From: Lamellibrachia columna
Lineage: Eukaryota; Annelida; Polychaeta; Sabellida; Siboglinidae
Assembly: GCA_963662155.1 (NCBI GenBank)
Contig: OY759263.1
Span: 11,408,053-11,472,052, forward strand
Length of the DNA: 64,000 nucleotides
Direction of reading: 5' to 3'
The notes below the pieces were generated by a model. It had not been told where the DNA came from. It did not search any database and worked only from the letters and a program-made list of their open reading frames with translations. The translations under genes and the position numbers were made by a program. Position 1 is the first letter of the stretch. Every line of letters begins with the position of its first letter. This document shows positions 12,310 through 53,383 of this stretch, one piece after another.

Positions 12310-13040
12310 TGATTAATTCAATAATGGACAATTTAACACTGAACGATTCATCACTGGATGATTGGACACTAGACAATTAGACACTGGATGATTTGACTGT
12401 GGACAATTCAACAACTGTGGATGATTCAACAACTGTGGACTATTCAACAATTGTTGACGATTCAACAGCTTTGGACAATTCAACAACTGTGGACGATTCA
12501 ACTACTGTGGACGATTCAACAGCTGTGGACAATTCAACAAATGTGGACAATTCAACAACTATGGATGATTCAACAGCTGTGGACGATTCAACAACTGTGG
12601 ACAGTTCAACAACTGTGGATGATTCAACAGCTGTGGACGATTCAACAACTGTGGACAGTTCAACAACTGTGGATTATTCAACAGCTGTGGACGATTCAAC
12701 AACTGTGGACGATTCAACAACTGTGGACGATTCAACAACTGTGGACGATTCAACTACTGTGGATGATTCAACAGCTATGGACATTTCCACAACTGTGGAC
12801 AATTCAACAACTGTGGACAATTCAACAACTGTGGATGATTCAACAGCTGTGGATGATTCAACAACTGTGGACAGTTCAACAACTGTGCACGATTCAACAA
12901 CTGTAGATGATTCTACACTGGACATTTTGACACTAGACAAACGTTGACAACTAGGAATGATTCAACAACTATAGATGATTCACCACTAGACAATTCAACA
13001 ATTACAAACGATTCAACACTGAACAATTCAACATTCGACA
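12310..13040. repeat. 18-bp GATTCAACAACTGTGGAC minisatellite
   Basis: Regular 18-bp units from about 12393 to 12912, with degenerate units on both sides. Because 18 is divisible by three and the unit lacks stops, several frames stay open on both strands (D/S/T/V-rich, W/Q/L-rich, N/R/P/Q/L-rich). No signal peptide, splice context or non-repeat coding extension supports a protein. Confidence 0.93.
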
Positions 13041-15571
13041 ACATCCAGGAAAATGGATGGCTCAGCAAACCAAACTGTTCACGTTGACATGTATTTGTCC
13101 ACGAGAAGGAAGTGGACAAGGTGACTTCGCTTACTTGGGTGACTTGTGGGTGATGGCAGTTAGCAAGGCCAGATGCCATTCAATGTTGATGGTGCCTGAT
13201 TAATATAATATTGTGTTACCTATTAAGTGGTTTAGGTTTAAAGTAAATACTTATATCTCCGTGTGGAAGATATCTGCAGTGGAATAACCAGGTGTTTGCT
13301 CTCAGAATCTCCATGCTATTTTCACTGGTCTTTGTACACAGGAAATGTTCTGTAGGAGGGCGGGGAGGACAAAACTCCCCCCACCCTGGGTCAGGCTTTA
13401 AACTGCAGTTTTTGAGAAGATCTATACTGTACCATGACGTCTCGGTATCCATGATACACACGTTAACAGATGTAGAATGGAGGAGTTTAATTTAGCCTAA
13501 GACCACGACAGAGTGATTAAAACATTTTAAGCCAGAGAAAGCATACAATGGATGGCATCTTCCCTCTGACAATGCACATGTGTAGCCTGTCTTGGAATGC
13601 ATCGACCTACAGCAGTGCGGCCTGTCGCCCGTGGTTACCTGCGTGGCGTGTCGCCTCTATGGTAAAAGCATGCAATTTGACAGAGGTGTGGGGAATACAA
13701 CAGGTAGCCATCTGTTGCTCTCGGTGTGGCCCGTTCTTTGCTGTTTTTATGTGTGCGTGCGTGCGTGCGTGCATGCCAACAGGTGCACGTGCACATTTCA
13801 TTTCTTCACCTGCACAATTCCATCCTTCCAACCATCTGTCATTCCATTTGATGTCTACACGTTTATGCTCGTGTGTATGTGTGGTGTGTATGTGTGCGTG
13901 CGTGCGTGCGGCACATGCGTGCGTGCACAAATGTACTGTGCCACACACATGCATGCATGGACATGCATGCACATACAATTGCATGAAATTATTAATAAAT
14001 GACTAAAATTTTCACTTAATTTAAGAACTTCATGTAAACTGTCCGATGATTTCACCAAATCTAAAAATCACATTTGCACAAACAAGCTAGCATATTGTAG
14101 TGGATACTAGAGTGAGCATATTGTAGTGGATACAAGATTGGTTTGATTAAAAAAAAAATTATTCTGAGACGAAGTGAACAAAATAGTTGAATTTAGGAAC
14201 GACCTTTAATTCTGAAATTACTTTTGGTGTTATGCTTATTGTATTGCTCATAATTGGGGCTTTACACTTGGTGCTCTCAGATGACCAATGAACTCAGTAA
14301 ACGTATTAGTGTTGTATGTCCGGTACACGGTATCGGTTGCATCTTATTTGACCTAACATTTAATAGAAAACAACTTAATTGTCGACTGGTATTTTAAAGT
14401 TGGCATTTTGGGTGTTGACATTTCCATGTACCATATGTAACATTTGACACGATGTGTAGGTAAATACCACGACAAACACCTGGTCAGTGCCCACTGTCAG
14501 CGCTGTCACTGGGCCCCCGCCACGCCTACAGATTATGGTGACACGTTCGCTCATTGTCTCTGCCCAGTGTACACCTATTGTGGTGTCCACCATTTTATGA
14601 TCCATTTCCCTTTTTGCTTTCGGCTATTCACTGTCGACTGACTGGCATTACTTCAGACGCAGGTCGTAACGTGTAATTTATGTGCGTGCATCATGGCTTT
14701 GGGATGATTGTTCTAAATAGCTCCTGGCATGCATCCGTGAGTTTCTGTGCACTGCCCAGGTCAATAGATACTGTCGGCTTACACCCACTTCTGTTTGATT
14801 TACTCTTCTGTTTAATAGTGAAATGATAATAATAAAATATTATTGCACAGCGCTATAAACGCAGTTTGCAATGCAGTAAACAAACATGGTTAAATAGGAT
14901 AACATCTAAAACGTAAATAAAAAAATTCCAGAATATATAATAAATATTGGTAAAAATCAATGATCGGAACACTGTATGAATAACAAATGGTACTAAAAAA
15001 AAATTTATATCATAACATTTTTTTCACATTATAAATATAATTACACAACATTGCATGTCTCATTAAAATATTGCATTCTGTAATTAAAATAGTTTCTATC
15101 GATCGTAACATGGAGTGTCAGATGGAGAAAGAGAAAGCTTCTTCTGGTCTGCATGCTAATAACAAATACAACAGATTTCTACAGTGTTGAAAGTATATGC
15201 AACCACCCTGTGTGGGGTAAAATTAATGGGGTGTCATCATTGTGAATGGGGTGAATACTGCTTTGTAACTGAGGGTATGCTGCTTTATTATGGGGGCTAC
15301 ATACGTAGTTCAGTGGGCAAACAAATTACTTTTTAAATTGTTCTGTCCAATTGTTCATGTTATTATAGTATTGCTCTGTGGAATATTGCTCTAAAAATTA
15401 TTAGTAGAAAATCTGTTGTTATATTATTATTATGTTATTATATATTATTATATATTATACATTATTATATTATTATTATATATCATTATGTTATTATTAT
15501 GTTATATTCGTGTCATATGCACCCCAGGTGATAATTTAACCACCTTGACTTTTGTTTTTTACAGACGTTTT
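13041..15571. other. No gene recognised; TGCG/CA patches and AT repeats
   Basis: Contains GTGC/CATG-rich simple sequence (13745-13970), unique AT-rich sequence, and an ATT/TTA-rich microsatellite near 15415-15510. Frames of up to about 150 codons across 13.55-14.0 kb come from the simple sequence and show no domain. Confidence 0.6.
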
Positions 15572-15621
15572 GATGAGATCCCTTAGTGATGAGATCCCTT
15601 AGTGATGAGATCCCTTAGTGA
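15572..15621. repeat. 16-bp tandem repeat, three copies
   Basis: GATGAGATCCCTTAGT repeated three times perfectly. Confidence 0.92.
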
Positions 15622-15890
15622 TGGTGGTGTCTGTTTCTTGTCACAAAGCGAGTCCACTTAATCTTGCCAATGCACAATGGGCACATTATTCTGCCCCTGG
15701 TCTACTGGAAGCGGGGCGTGGCCCTTAAGACATTACATTTAATGGGTGAATGCTATTTTAAAAGTTTAACTGTGCTGCCTCACGAGTGTAGGCAGGAAAA
15801 GGCCAACAACCTGTTAATGGGGTTCTTCTCATACATGTTGTAAGGATTTTTTGCTACTGCTGGTAATTCCACTGTCCTATCAACTGTTGT

Positions 15891-16106
15891 AATTGTTGTT
15901 ACTGTGGCTGCTGCCGTTACGCCTGTTGTTACTGGTGCTATTACTGGTGCCGTTACTGGTGCCGTTACTGGTAAAGTTACTGGTAAAGTTACTGCTGTAG
16001 TTTCTGTCACAAGCAATTTAATTGTTTTAAAGCAATCTATGGTCCTGAATAGTTTTAAGGCAATCTATGGTCCTGAATTGTTTTAAGGCAATCTATAGTC
16101 CTGAAT
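15891..16106. repeat. 12-bp GTTACTGGTGCC and 31-bp AATCTATGGTCCTGAA repeats
   Basis: Two small adjoining arrays. The first is 12-bp units of the GTTACTGGTGCC/GTTACTGGTAAA type (15891-15999). The second is three 31-bp units around GCAATCTATGGTCCTGAAT (16021-16106). The first resembles the larger GTTACTGCT array at 16.85 kb, from which it is separated by the 20-bp array. Confidence 0.88.
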
Positions 16107-16186
16107 TGGGATCGTACATTTAGGGGACTGGACCATAGATTTTTCATGTTTGTGAAAAAATGTCATATTGGTTGGTGCCAAGGCAG

Positions 16187-16832
16187 AGCAAGGAACCATA
16201 CAAGCGAGGGATCATAAGTAAAGGCGAGGAATCATATAGTAAAGGCGAGGGATCATAAGTAAAGGCGAGGGATCATAAGTAAAGGCGAGGGACCATAAGC
16301 AAAGGCAGGGGACCATAAGCAAAGGCGGGGGATCATAAGCAAAGGCGGGGGATCATAAGCGAAGGCGAGGGATCATAAGTGAAGGTGAGGGATCATAAGT
16401 GAAGGCGAGGGATCATAAGTGAAGGCAAGGGATAATAAGTGACGGCGACGGATCATAAGTAAAGGCGAGGGATCATAAGTAAAGGTGGGGGATCATAAAC
16501 GAAGGCAAGGGATCATAAGCGAAGGCGAGGGATCATAAGTGAAGGCGAGGGATCATAAGTGAAGGCGAGGGATCATAAGTGAAGGTGACGGATCATAAGT
16601 GAAGACGACGGATCATAAGTAAAGGTGGGGGACCATACGCAAAGGCGGGGAATCATATGCAAAGGCGAGGGATCATATGCAAAGGTGAGGGATCATAAGT
16701 AAAGGCGACGGATCATATGCAAAGGTGTGGGATCATAAGTAAAGGCGACGGATCATATGTAAAGGCGACGGATCATAAGTAAAGGTGATGGATCATAAGT
16801 AAAGGCCACGGATCATAAGTAAAGGCTTAGCA
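16187..16832. repeat. 20-bp GATCATAAGTAAAGGCGAGG minisatellite
   Basis: About 32 units of 20 bp with frequent substitutions (AAG/GAG, GAGG/GGGG/GACG). It interrupts the surrounding GTTACTG-type simple sequence, as if expanded inside an older array. Confidence 0.93.
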
Positions 16833-16845
16833 AATAACTGACTGC

Positions 16846-17418
16846 CACCATTACTGATGCCGTTACTGCTGTTGTTACTGATCTCATTACTGGTGACATT
16901 ACTGCTGTCGTTGCTGTTGTCATTACTGCTGTAGTTATTGTTGTCATTACTGCTGTAGTTATTGTTGTCATTACTGCTGTAGTTATTGTCGTTACTGTTG
17001 TCAGTACTGTTGTCATTACTGGTGATGTTGCTGTTGCTGTTACTGATGTCATTACTGGTGTTGTTACTGATGCCTTTATTGATGTCTTTGTTGCTGTCAC
17101 TGCTGCTGTCGTTGCTGCTGTCGTTACTGCTGTCGTTACTGCTGTCATTACTGCTGGCGTTACTGCTGTTGTTACTGCTGTTGTTACTGCTTTTGTTACT
17201 GATGTCATTATTGCTGCCATTACTGGTGTTGTTACTGATGCCTTTATTGATGTCTTTGTTGCTGTCGCTGCTGCTGTCGTTGCTGCTGTCGTTACTGCTG
17301 TCATTACTGCTGGCGTTACTGGTATTGTTACTGCTGTTGTTACTGCTTTTGTTACTGATGTCATTATTGCTGCCATTACTGGTGTTGCTACTGGTGTTGT
17401 TACTGATGCTGCTACTTA
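16846..17418. repeat. GTTACTGCTGTC 9/12-bp repeats
   Basis: Codon-periodic simple sequence built from GTTACTGCT, GTCATTACTGCT and relatives. It gives a false leucine/serine frame on + and a threonine/valine/alanine frame on -. It includes a duplicated segment of about 150 bp (compare 17050-17190 with 17230-17370). Confidence 0.9.
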
Positions 17419-18192
17419 CTTCTTTAATTTTTGCTCATGGGAGAAAGTGACATTCTCACAGCACCATCTCTCATCCATCCGTCTGCCCGTCCGTCTGCCA
17501 TTATCACAAATAGCCAGAATTTTGAGTGATTCTGTGGCCATTGTTTCTTATTCAGACGTACAGCTACTTTGAATCGTCCCCCAACTCTCACTATGAAGTG
17601 CATTATCTTGTAAACACACAGTGGAAGTTGTCCACAGACAACTCTCAATGCTCCTCCTTTGTCTGTCCTCGAGCACTTAGATATATTTATGTTTTTAAGA
17701 TGCGCCGATATGTTGCTGGTTAATGTTGTCATAGAAAGTGCAAGGAAAGAAGCTTGGCTAAAACGTTTAAGTAGAAATTACATCCATGTTTTTCTTGACA
17801 GACATGACTTTATGCCAGGTAAATCACCCTTGTTAATGTTGCCAGTTGTTAAATACAACTAAACTGCGCCATACTGCAAGGTACATTAAGTGAGAAGTGT
17901 GATATGAAGGAGCTGGTGTTTTCACTGAATCATCAGGTGGATGTTATTTGGAATGTAATTATTTAGACCATTCACTTTTGAAGATTCGTATGTAGTAAAA
18001 CTAAAACCAGATAGCATATTACTTTGTTACAATGGAATGATAATTTAAAAGTATTCTGGCAGATAATTTGCTATTGACAAATATGCACCATAATATTATA
18101 AATATTAAGTTTTATGTCATTGTTCTGTATAAATAAAACATGCCAACTGAATTTTCTAGTACAAAGAATACATAATAATGTTGGTCTTCTCT
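17419..18192. other. No gene recognised
   Basis: Unique sequence between the GTTACTG array and the LINE tail array. Short frames on both strands are not recognised. Confidence 0.55.
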
Positions 18193-18525
18193 TTATCCCT
18201 GTAGTCCGGGGTGAGGCTGGCACCGATACCTCTTTATCCCTGTAGTCCGGGGTGAGGCTGGCACCGATACCTCTTTATCCCTGTAGTCCAGGGTGAGGCT
18301 GGCACCAATACCTCTTTATCCCTGTAGTCCCGGGTGAGGCTGGCACCGATACCTCTTTATCCCTGTAGTCCGGGGTGAGGCTGGCACCGATACCTCTTTA
18401 TCCCTGTAGTCCGGGGTGAGACTGGCACCAATACCTGTCATCCCTCTTTATCCCTGTAGTCCGGGGTGAGGCTGGCACCGATACCTCTTTATCCCTGTAG
18501 TCCGGGGTGAGGCTGGCACCGATAC
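18193..18525 (-). repeat. 41-bp LINE-tail tandem array (~8 units)
   Basis: About eight near-identical 41-bp units built from CTCTTTATCCCTGTAGTCC followed by GGGGTGAGGCTGGCACC. In minus-strand orientation the array sits exactly where the 3' tail of the adjacent LINE relic should be, so it is best read as a tail unit that became tandemly amplified. The same unit occurs singly at about 390-425 in + orientation. Confidence 0.88.
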
Positions 18526-19207
18526 CGGACGTAAATTTTTGGTTCCCCTTCTTTGTCGTCACTAGTCCTGTTTCACAGCTGTCTCCACCAACCGTCTCCA
18601 CTCGTCTCCACTCCCCCATCCCTTGCTCTCATTCTCACCTCACGTCCCACTCCCGCTACACAGTCCTCCCATCTCAGTCTCAGCCCCCTTTACCTGGCTT
18701 TAGCCCATGTCCAGCCCACTTTAACCAGCTTCTCACTAACTTCCTGGTGATACTCTCACACCAACTCCTTCCCTCAGCTCTTCCAATCTTCGCTTGTCTA
18801 TTCTGTTCACTCCAGCAATTCTCCTCACCCAGTTATTCTCCTCACCCAGTTATTCTCGCAAACTTCCAGTTTCTCTTGTTGTTTTTCAGTCATTTACCAA
18901 GGTCTCTAGGCCACATAGGTAGGCTGGTATTATGCAGGAGCTAAGCACCTTTCCCTTTAGCTTCTGAGATATATGTCTATTTACCATCACCCCTTCCACT
19001 TTCCTCCATGCAATCAACCCATCTTGTATTCTCCTGTGAATTTCCATCTCCGTGGCACCGTCCCCGCAAACCGTTCCACCCAGATATACAAAGCTGTCTC
19101 CTCGGTTCAGTTTCTTCCCATCCAGTCTTATAGCTTGATCTTTTTTCTGCTGCCCGACCCAGAGCACCTCTGTCTTCTCTAGACTTACTCTCAGTCCATG
19201 TCTGCCA
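18526..19207 (-). pseudogene. LINE reverse-transcriptase C-terminal relic
   Basis: The minus strand from about 19205 reads LEKTEVLWVGQQKKD, then LGGTVCGDG, HRRIQDGLIAWRKVEGVM and KLKGKVLSSCIIPAYLCGLE, the thumb and downstream region of an RTE-like or related non-LTR reverse transcriptase very common in marine invertebrates. After GLETL a frameshift intervenes. The next block (EKQQEKLEVCENNWVRRI) lies in another frame and is disrupted by a duplication of about 19 bp (AATAACTGGGTGAGGAG repeated). Catalytic palm motifs are missing. A 5'-truncated, frameshifted, dead copy whose 3' side runs into the 41-bp tail array. Confidence 0.88.
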
Positions 19208-19502
19208 AAGATTTAAATAACGGTTTTAATCAGTATATCAAAATACAGTCGCACATATTCAAATATGCTACTACTTTGTTCCCCAAAGAAGTTATATCAC
19301 TTGCCCAGTAACTTTCGTTTCCAGTTTATTCTCCTGTCCAACATATCTGATTATCTATACTTAGTGACTTATATATTTATTATTTGTATTTTTAATGTGA
19401 GTATTATAACTTGTACAAATTTGCACTGCAAAGAAACTGCCAATTAAAGGAACAACTTATCTACTGTTGGTATAAATGCTTACATCATGAATACGTTTTT
19501 TA
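19208..19502. other. No gene recognised
   Basis: Short AT-rich spacer; a 60-codon frame here has no recognisable motif. Confidence 0.5.
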
Positions 19503-19590
19503 AAATGACAAAGTCACATAAGGGCGGGTTGTGCATAGATGAACAATCGTTGGACTCTCAGTAAACCTATGGCTTCCTTGTCCACCTGCC
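19503..19590 (+). mobile_element. LINE 3'-end fragment
   Basis: GGGCGGGTT, TAGATGAA, CGTTGGACTCTC and CTTCCTTGTCCAC match, in order, the end of the coding region and 3' UTR of the LINE relic at 9.33-9.40 kb. Only the 3' terminus is present. Confidence 0.7.
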
Positions 19591-21047
19591 ATTAGTGGTT
19601 TTAGCCTTGAATGGCAATCTTGTTAAATCTGGTTAAATCAGCGGTATGTAGTGTAGGAACACTAAGAAAGTCTATTACATCTAAGCTGTGTTGATGCATG
19701 TCATAATTTATGCGACCCTACAGTTTATAGTGGCACAGGAATACCTGTTCATCAATATACATCCATCTGTGGGCGTTGCTCACTGAAGTTCCCTTCCTCT
19801 GGTTCCCTTTAATTAGCCTAATCAACAGCAGGTAATTAATGCAAATTACTGAAGCATGTCCACCGGATGGAGGAACCCTACAGAGCTGTTGATTACAATT
19901 CTAATCTTGATTGTGTCATTGTTGTGGTGTGACACTGAGAGTGCTGAGTTGTGGTAGCTGTGGCTGTCTTGTGTAAACACCACCCCTTGTTTCATCTCCC
20001 CTGTCTGGAGTAGTTTAGGCACAGTCATTACTGAAGTCCCTGGCTTCCCAATTGGATTTGTCCTGCCCATGCTAAGGAGAAAGGTTGTCACACTTGAGGA
20101 GAGTGGGAGATACAGGGATGAGTTCCTACTTCCCTGATTGCCTTCCTAGTAAAACAGCTCCTGGTTTACTCAATTTTGACAGGTTCAGGGCAACAGCTCA
20201 TAAATTATTGAGTGTCTGCTCATGAATTAGTTAGAATGATTTAACATTTCCACTTACACTGCTTTTTGGGCATTTATTTTATGACCACCTTAGAGTATGT
20301 GATTCATTTTAATTTAACCAGTAATAACATTATTACCATCCTATATGCACATTAACACCATTTTTGTGTGATATTCTTTTAACAATGTGCTCTGATTAAA
20401 AAGCAGTTAACATAATTATAATGAAAGAAATGTTATCTGTGGAACATAAATATTGGATTTGAAATATAAATATATATATTGGATAAATGTGTATCTTATC
20501 ATATTGTAACATCTTTGTCTTGTAATGCTATTTTTATTAATTGCTTTGAATGTTGAAAGAGCTTCTTTCTTCTCCCAAACATTTTATAGTCTTACATAAA
20601 AACATTATGTCTTCAATTTACTTTTTTTTTATTTCTCTTAAATATCTCTAGTAATATTCATTGTGATGTAACATGTCATAGAACACACAGTGAATGTGGT
20701 GCTATATAATTTGTTTATATTATTTATTATTATAATGTTTAATTATTATATTAATGTTGACAGTTTAATAATACTGAAGAATTCATAAAACCAATTTGCA
20801 AACATCTGAGCACAATACTAGCAAAGTAAAGCAGTCTCACTATTTTGATACAGTTTAAATCAACAATGTTGTTAAATGTGGCTATGTTTTTTTCTGAATG
20901 AAATTGGACAATGAGAGCTGGTGATCGAGTTGAGTTCTCTGAGTTTGTGCCAAAAGTCCAAAGTTTGGGGTCTGTTGGTCCCATTCTGTTGTACAGCTCA
21001 GTCGAGTTGATCTGTTTCTCTAGATGAAATTATTAGCGTCTTTGACC

Positions 21048-21093
<46 letters not shown>

Positions 21094-22499
21094 CATTTAT
21101 AGATGTATTGAAATGGTAATGTTTTGTAGTTTTTCGAGTATATATTTACCATGTGTTTTAATCAGCTGGTTTGTTTTTACATAGTTGATTTTTTTAACTA
21201 CATATGCATATTTTACTTATGCAATTTTTTTCATACCCGAGAGCATTTTATTTTAGGCGGATTCAAGTGCTATATACATTTTGATTATTATTATTTGATG
21301 AAGTTCCATCACAGCAGAATCATTTGAAATAGAAATGATTGTTGAGTGCTGAAACGTCTTCAACTGTCTTCCCCAGTTCTTGTCTCTTAACACGACAGGG
21401 TTAATTCTATAAATGCACCTGACACGCAATAGGGCTACAGGTTCACAACAGACATTCCACCCTGGTATGCACCCCTTTTGAAGTGAAGACAGGCCTGCCA
21501 TTATGCTGCCTAATCCTGTCACATGCACGCACTGGAACACGAACGAAAGGTGTGCCACCAGGACTGATCGCAGCATAATCGGGCGGGGTCATTGAACATG
21601 ATTTAAATATGAAAAAGGTGTTCTCTTTTTATGTGCAACAGATGTTTGGGTCTTTAGAAAATGCCGTCAAGAGTCATGCGTTTCACAGGGGAAGCAGATG
21701 GGAGAGATCTTTAGACGGGAACAAAGTGTACTAAGCAGCATAGTGTTATCTGTTGTCTGGTTGTTTAGTTTCTCTCATGTTTCCCTGTTTTTTTTGTGGG
21801 TACTGTTAGTATTTAAGTGACATGTCTTTATGATTTGCATCTGTTGATTAGGAAAATATAAGTTGATAATTTGTGTAAGGCTCGTACAATTGGCATGTGC
21901 CATATATGATAAATAAGACATGTTTTATACAGATATCCAGAAAAAAAATTTATATGTCTATATACCATACCTGTTAATCATAAGTTTGTTTAGAAACAAA
22001 TCATAAAAAAAATTTTCATTATACCATAAGTAAAATTTACAATAGAGAGACTTGCAGATACAATAATGTTTTAATAAAAATATTAGCGTGCACGCAAGCA
22101 TGCAAACACGCAAGTACCCACGCACACACACTTTAAGCCTAATTCACTCAAGCAAGAAATCCATGTCTTAAAGCCAGAAGCACATTATGTAATGTTGCAG
22201 TAATTCTAAAGATTGGAATCCTAGCTACCAAATCCCAGAAGATCTGACAGCACACTGAGATCTTATGTAATACTCCAGATGGATTTGAAAGTTGCAAATC
22301 TTCCTGTCTGTCCAGTCCTGAGCCCAGTTTAATTTGCCCTTCCCCTACATCAGTGTATTGGCCTTTAATTAATGACCATGGGGTTTGAAGGGTTAAGAAC
22401 TACTGTCTCCCACAAAGGCTATTGTCATGTAAACCACAGAAGTCTGGCTAATCTGCAAGTCTCTTCCACTTGGGTGAGAGACAATGGCACTGCAAGAAG
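19591..22499. other. No gene recognised; (TA)n at 21051-21092
   Basis: AT-rich DNA upstream of dve. It contains a TA run (21051-21092) and a less AT-rich unique stretch at about 21.25-21.60 kb with a minus-strand frame of 107 codons that I cannot assign. A distal regulatory role is possible but not shown. Confidence 0.5.
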
Positions 22500-23635
22500 T
22501 AGTGAATGATCCCAGGGAGGGGTGAAAGGGGGTAGGGGCTTGACTCGCTCCAGTTGGCAGGGCAGCTCAGAGGGTCTTGAGCTCAGACAATTTTATTAGA
22601 ACATTGATTTTTTTAAAGTTAACATTTACAAATATATGTGAATTTGACATTGAATAGTAAATGTTTTGCAGTTTTCTTAGTGTAGTTTAATGCTTTCAAT
22701 ATTATTTTCTCGATGTAGATGGTAATGTGATGTTACAAGTGTTAAGTAAGTAACTAACAGTGTTAAGTAACTAGACTAAACTAGTTAACTTAATCTTGCT
22801 TGGATAGCATGTTTTGATCCTTGGATTTAAAAAATTACTATGTCATCCCATAATCTTCATATTAATTTACATTTAATCCTTTCTACAATAACAAGAAATA
22901 TATCGACAAGTTACATTTTATCATTTAAAATCATTAGTAGGTAAATTAGAAACGTTAGTATGACTGTCTCTGAACTAGTGTTTCTGTTGAACTTTGTGTA
23001 AAAGCATACTCTATGCACAATGTAATATGTAACTTTCTACATGATTATATAGTCATAACAATTATTTGGCTTTGTTACAAAAAAACCACCAAAGTTTGTA
23101 ACTATCACCCTACCCCTTCAGTAACCCCAGCTTAGTGTGGATCACCCCTTTCAATAATCACTAAGACCTGTCCCAAGCTCCTCCCCTGGCTTTGTTACCC
23201 CGCCCCATTGTGAGGCTAGCAATTGAGGTTAATAGTGAAGGTATGTTGCATGCGTCATGCCTGAGCGCCCGCAGTACCAGTGTAGATCACTCTCCTTGTG
23301 GCTGTTGCATTCTAATCCACCTAGACAAGCAAGGCCTGACAATGGCTGGAGCACTGGAGAGTGTCAGTGGGTGACACCCAGGCTGGGCTGTAGTCAGCCA
23401 CTGTGACAGCAGAGACATCAGTCGTGCGTGGCCGCTCAGCTGCTCTATGACACACGCAAATAGCTCAAGCTAATTTTGCTGAAAAACAGCTTAAGAATGG
23501 AGTGCCCATGCACACCGGTGTAAATCGCAACGGAAACTTTGTGCAGTGCGCAGCGTCATTGTCCACCGCAGCAGCGGAGGACATCACAGATTAAAGTTGT
23601 TGGGAACTGTGCGGAACTACTGTGGGTCAGCAGAG
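22500..23635 (+). promoter_or_regulatory. dve 5' flank and presumed 5' UTR
   Basis: Sequence directly upstream of the dve start. GC content and CpG frequency rise from about 23.17 kb to the ATG, as expected for a promoter/5' UTR. No convincing TATA box was found and the transcription start cannot be placed. The ATG context (GAGATGG: G at -3 and +4) is favourable. The frame is open for some distance upstream without another in-frame ATG. A further 5' non-coding exon is possible. Confidence 0.4.
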
Positions 23636-51292
<27,657 letters not shown>

Positions 51293-51372
51293 GTGGCAGC
51301 ACAAGCTTTATAGTTGTTATTTCACAAGAGGCTCATGTGTCTTTTCATTGGTTGTTTCTCTCGACGAGACAA

Positions 51373-51540
51373 ATTTGTACATGATATAAATGTTGGTAAC
51401 TGTATAAATGTTGGTAACTGTAACCCTGCTTTGGATGGTGTAAGTCTTGCTACATGTTATCAGGTTGTACATGATATAAATGTTGGTAACTGTAACCCTG
51501 CTTTGGATGGTGTAAGTCTTGCTACATGTTATCAGGTTGT
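51373..51540. repeat. Tandem duplication of ~72 bp in the 3' UTR
   Basis: GTACATGATATAAATGTTGG, then TAACTGTAACCCTGCTTTGG and TGTTATCAGGTT occur twice in tandem. The first copy carries an extra ATAAATGTTGGTAACTGT. Confidence 0.9.
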
Positions 51541-51982
51541 ATATATATTACGAGAGTTCTATTGTGTTCATTGATCAAGTATGGGTGTTGCTTAACCTGA
51601 AGTGTTCAAAACATTCCAGATATATATTTATAGTAGGAAGGTGTTCCGTGCATATAATGCAAACAAGCGCATTCCGTTTTGCATATATACGAAGAAATTA
51701 ATTGATGCGATATGTGTTCATTTACGTGGATGTATAATTAAGTTAATATTATATCAGGTTTGAGACATCGATTGTGGATTTGATCATGCAAGTTTAACAA
51801 ACTGAGTGACTGCCATGTGAAGATTAACTGCGGCATAGCAACAATTTTATGTTAATCATAGAATGTGCCTTTTGCTTATTTGGCATTTGGAGTATTCTCT
51901 ACACATCAAGTAAAAGTTAGGTTGTCATGCCATCAAATGCTTGATGTCATATTTGGCTGCTCCAAGGAACTTGCGAGACTTG

Positions 51983-52058
51983 CCTCCTTAACAGATCCTT
52001 CTGTGTGGACATACACAAGACCTCCTTAACAAATCCTTCTGTGTGGACATACAGAAGG
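51983..52058. repeat. 38-bp tandem duplication
   Basis: CCTCCTTAACAGATCCTTCT and GTGTGGACATACACAAGA, repeated once with a few substitutions. Confidence 0.9.
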
Positions 52059-53383
52059 CAAACTGTACATACTGTTATAGCTCTTAGTTACCAAGCAGAC
52101 CGACTGCATCACAAAATTTGTGCACAGATTGGGGTGGTTTACGCATAATGTGTCATGGTACGTTCAACATTTCATGTGCAATTAGAAGTTTACATAACTC
52201 AGATCAAATCACTGCAGTCTGTGGGTGTCTATTCTACATGGCTATTTTTACTGGCATAATACAAGGCCAATTTAGAATGTTGCATAACGTTAGCATAATA
52301 ATAATAATAGTAGTTACGGGCATTGATTACATAACGTTTTATTATAACCAAATAGCTACATTCCAGTGTGTTCAATGTTCATACAACAGTCGTTTTTGTA
52401 AAATACATGCAAAGTTCCCTTATAGCGAGAGATACACTGTTCTTAGACGCCTGCAAGTATTCTGACATCATACTGCTATATTTACTGCAAAGCTTGCATT
52501 TTCAATACCTATAATCTGAATACTTTTTGTAACATGCTTCATTTTGCTGCATAGCCATGAATTATTTTTTGACATTTATGGATTCAACTTGTTGAGCTCC
52601 GCTAAACTCACTGCCAAATCATACACAAAGGAGAGGTTTTACTTGAACTGTCCTTCCGTTGGTTCGCCAGTAATATCTGTTGCGTTCACAACCTCTGTGG
52701 CTACCTTAGAACATGATCAAGTGTCATGCATGGTGTGTGATACTTACGCCATTCCAACTCACGTAGACCGCCTTCAAATGGGGCAGTTCAACGGTGTTTG
52801 CATTGTTTTTAAAGAATATTCCACCCGAGGTATTTTTGAATGTTAGAAACGCTGTTGTTAGTAGAAGATAGACATATTTTACAAGCCTGCTCTGATGAGC
52901 ATGATCGCTACGATATAAACAGCAGTAAATGGATATCTGGTGCGTTCAGTTTGAAATACTCTTTTATATAATTTTATATGAATAACCGTGCATGTTTATT
53001 GCATGTATAGGCAATATTGGTTGGCTTTGTTCTAAAGATGTGTACACGCTACCAAAATAATCGCAACAAAATTAAAGCTACATTTAGTTATTTAGAAAAA
53101 AACAACTGGTAATTGTAGTTGTTCAATCAGCTCTTGCTGCAGTGAAATGTCTGTTTATAACGTTCCCAAGATGATGAGGTTGTTTCAACATTCAACCAAT
53201 GATTTTATAGAGGGAACTGCGAAATGTTCTACTATTTGTTGATAATCAATTTTGTATAAACGAGAATTGTGTGACATGTATTGAATACTGTTGTTATAAC
53301 TAACAGCCATTGTATAGTGATATTTTTGTACAGTCTGAATGGTGTGTGTCAGTGAATAATATCCATGCGTTCGTCCTGCAATT

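Noticed and set aside
12393..12947. 184-codon D/S/T/V-rich open frame (mucin-like)
   Set aside because: It is an 18-bp array with no stop in several frames on both strands; no signal peptide, unique domain or splice support.
16813..17450. Leucine-rich and threonine/valine-rich frames on opposite strands
   Set aside because: Translation of GTTACTGCT simple sequence; no transmembrane-protein context.
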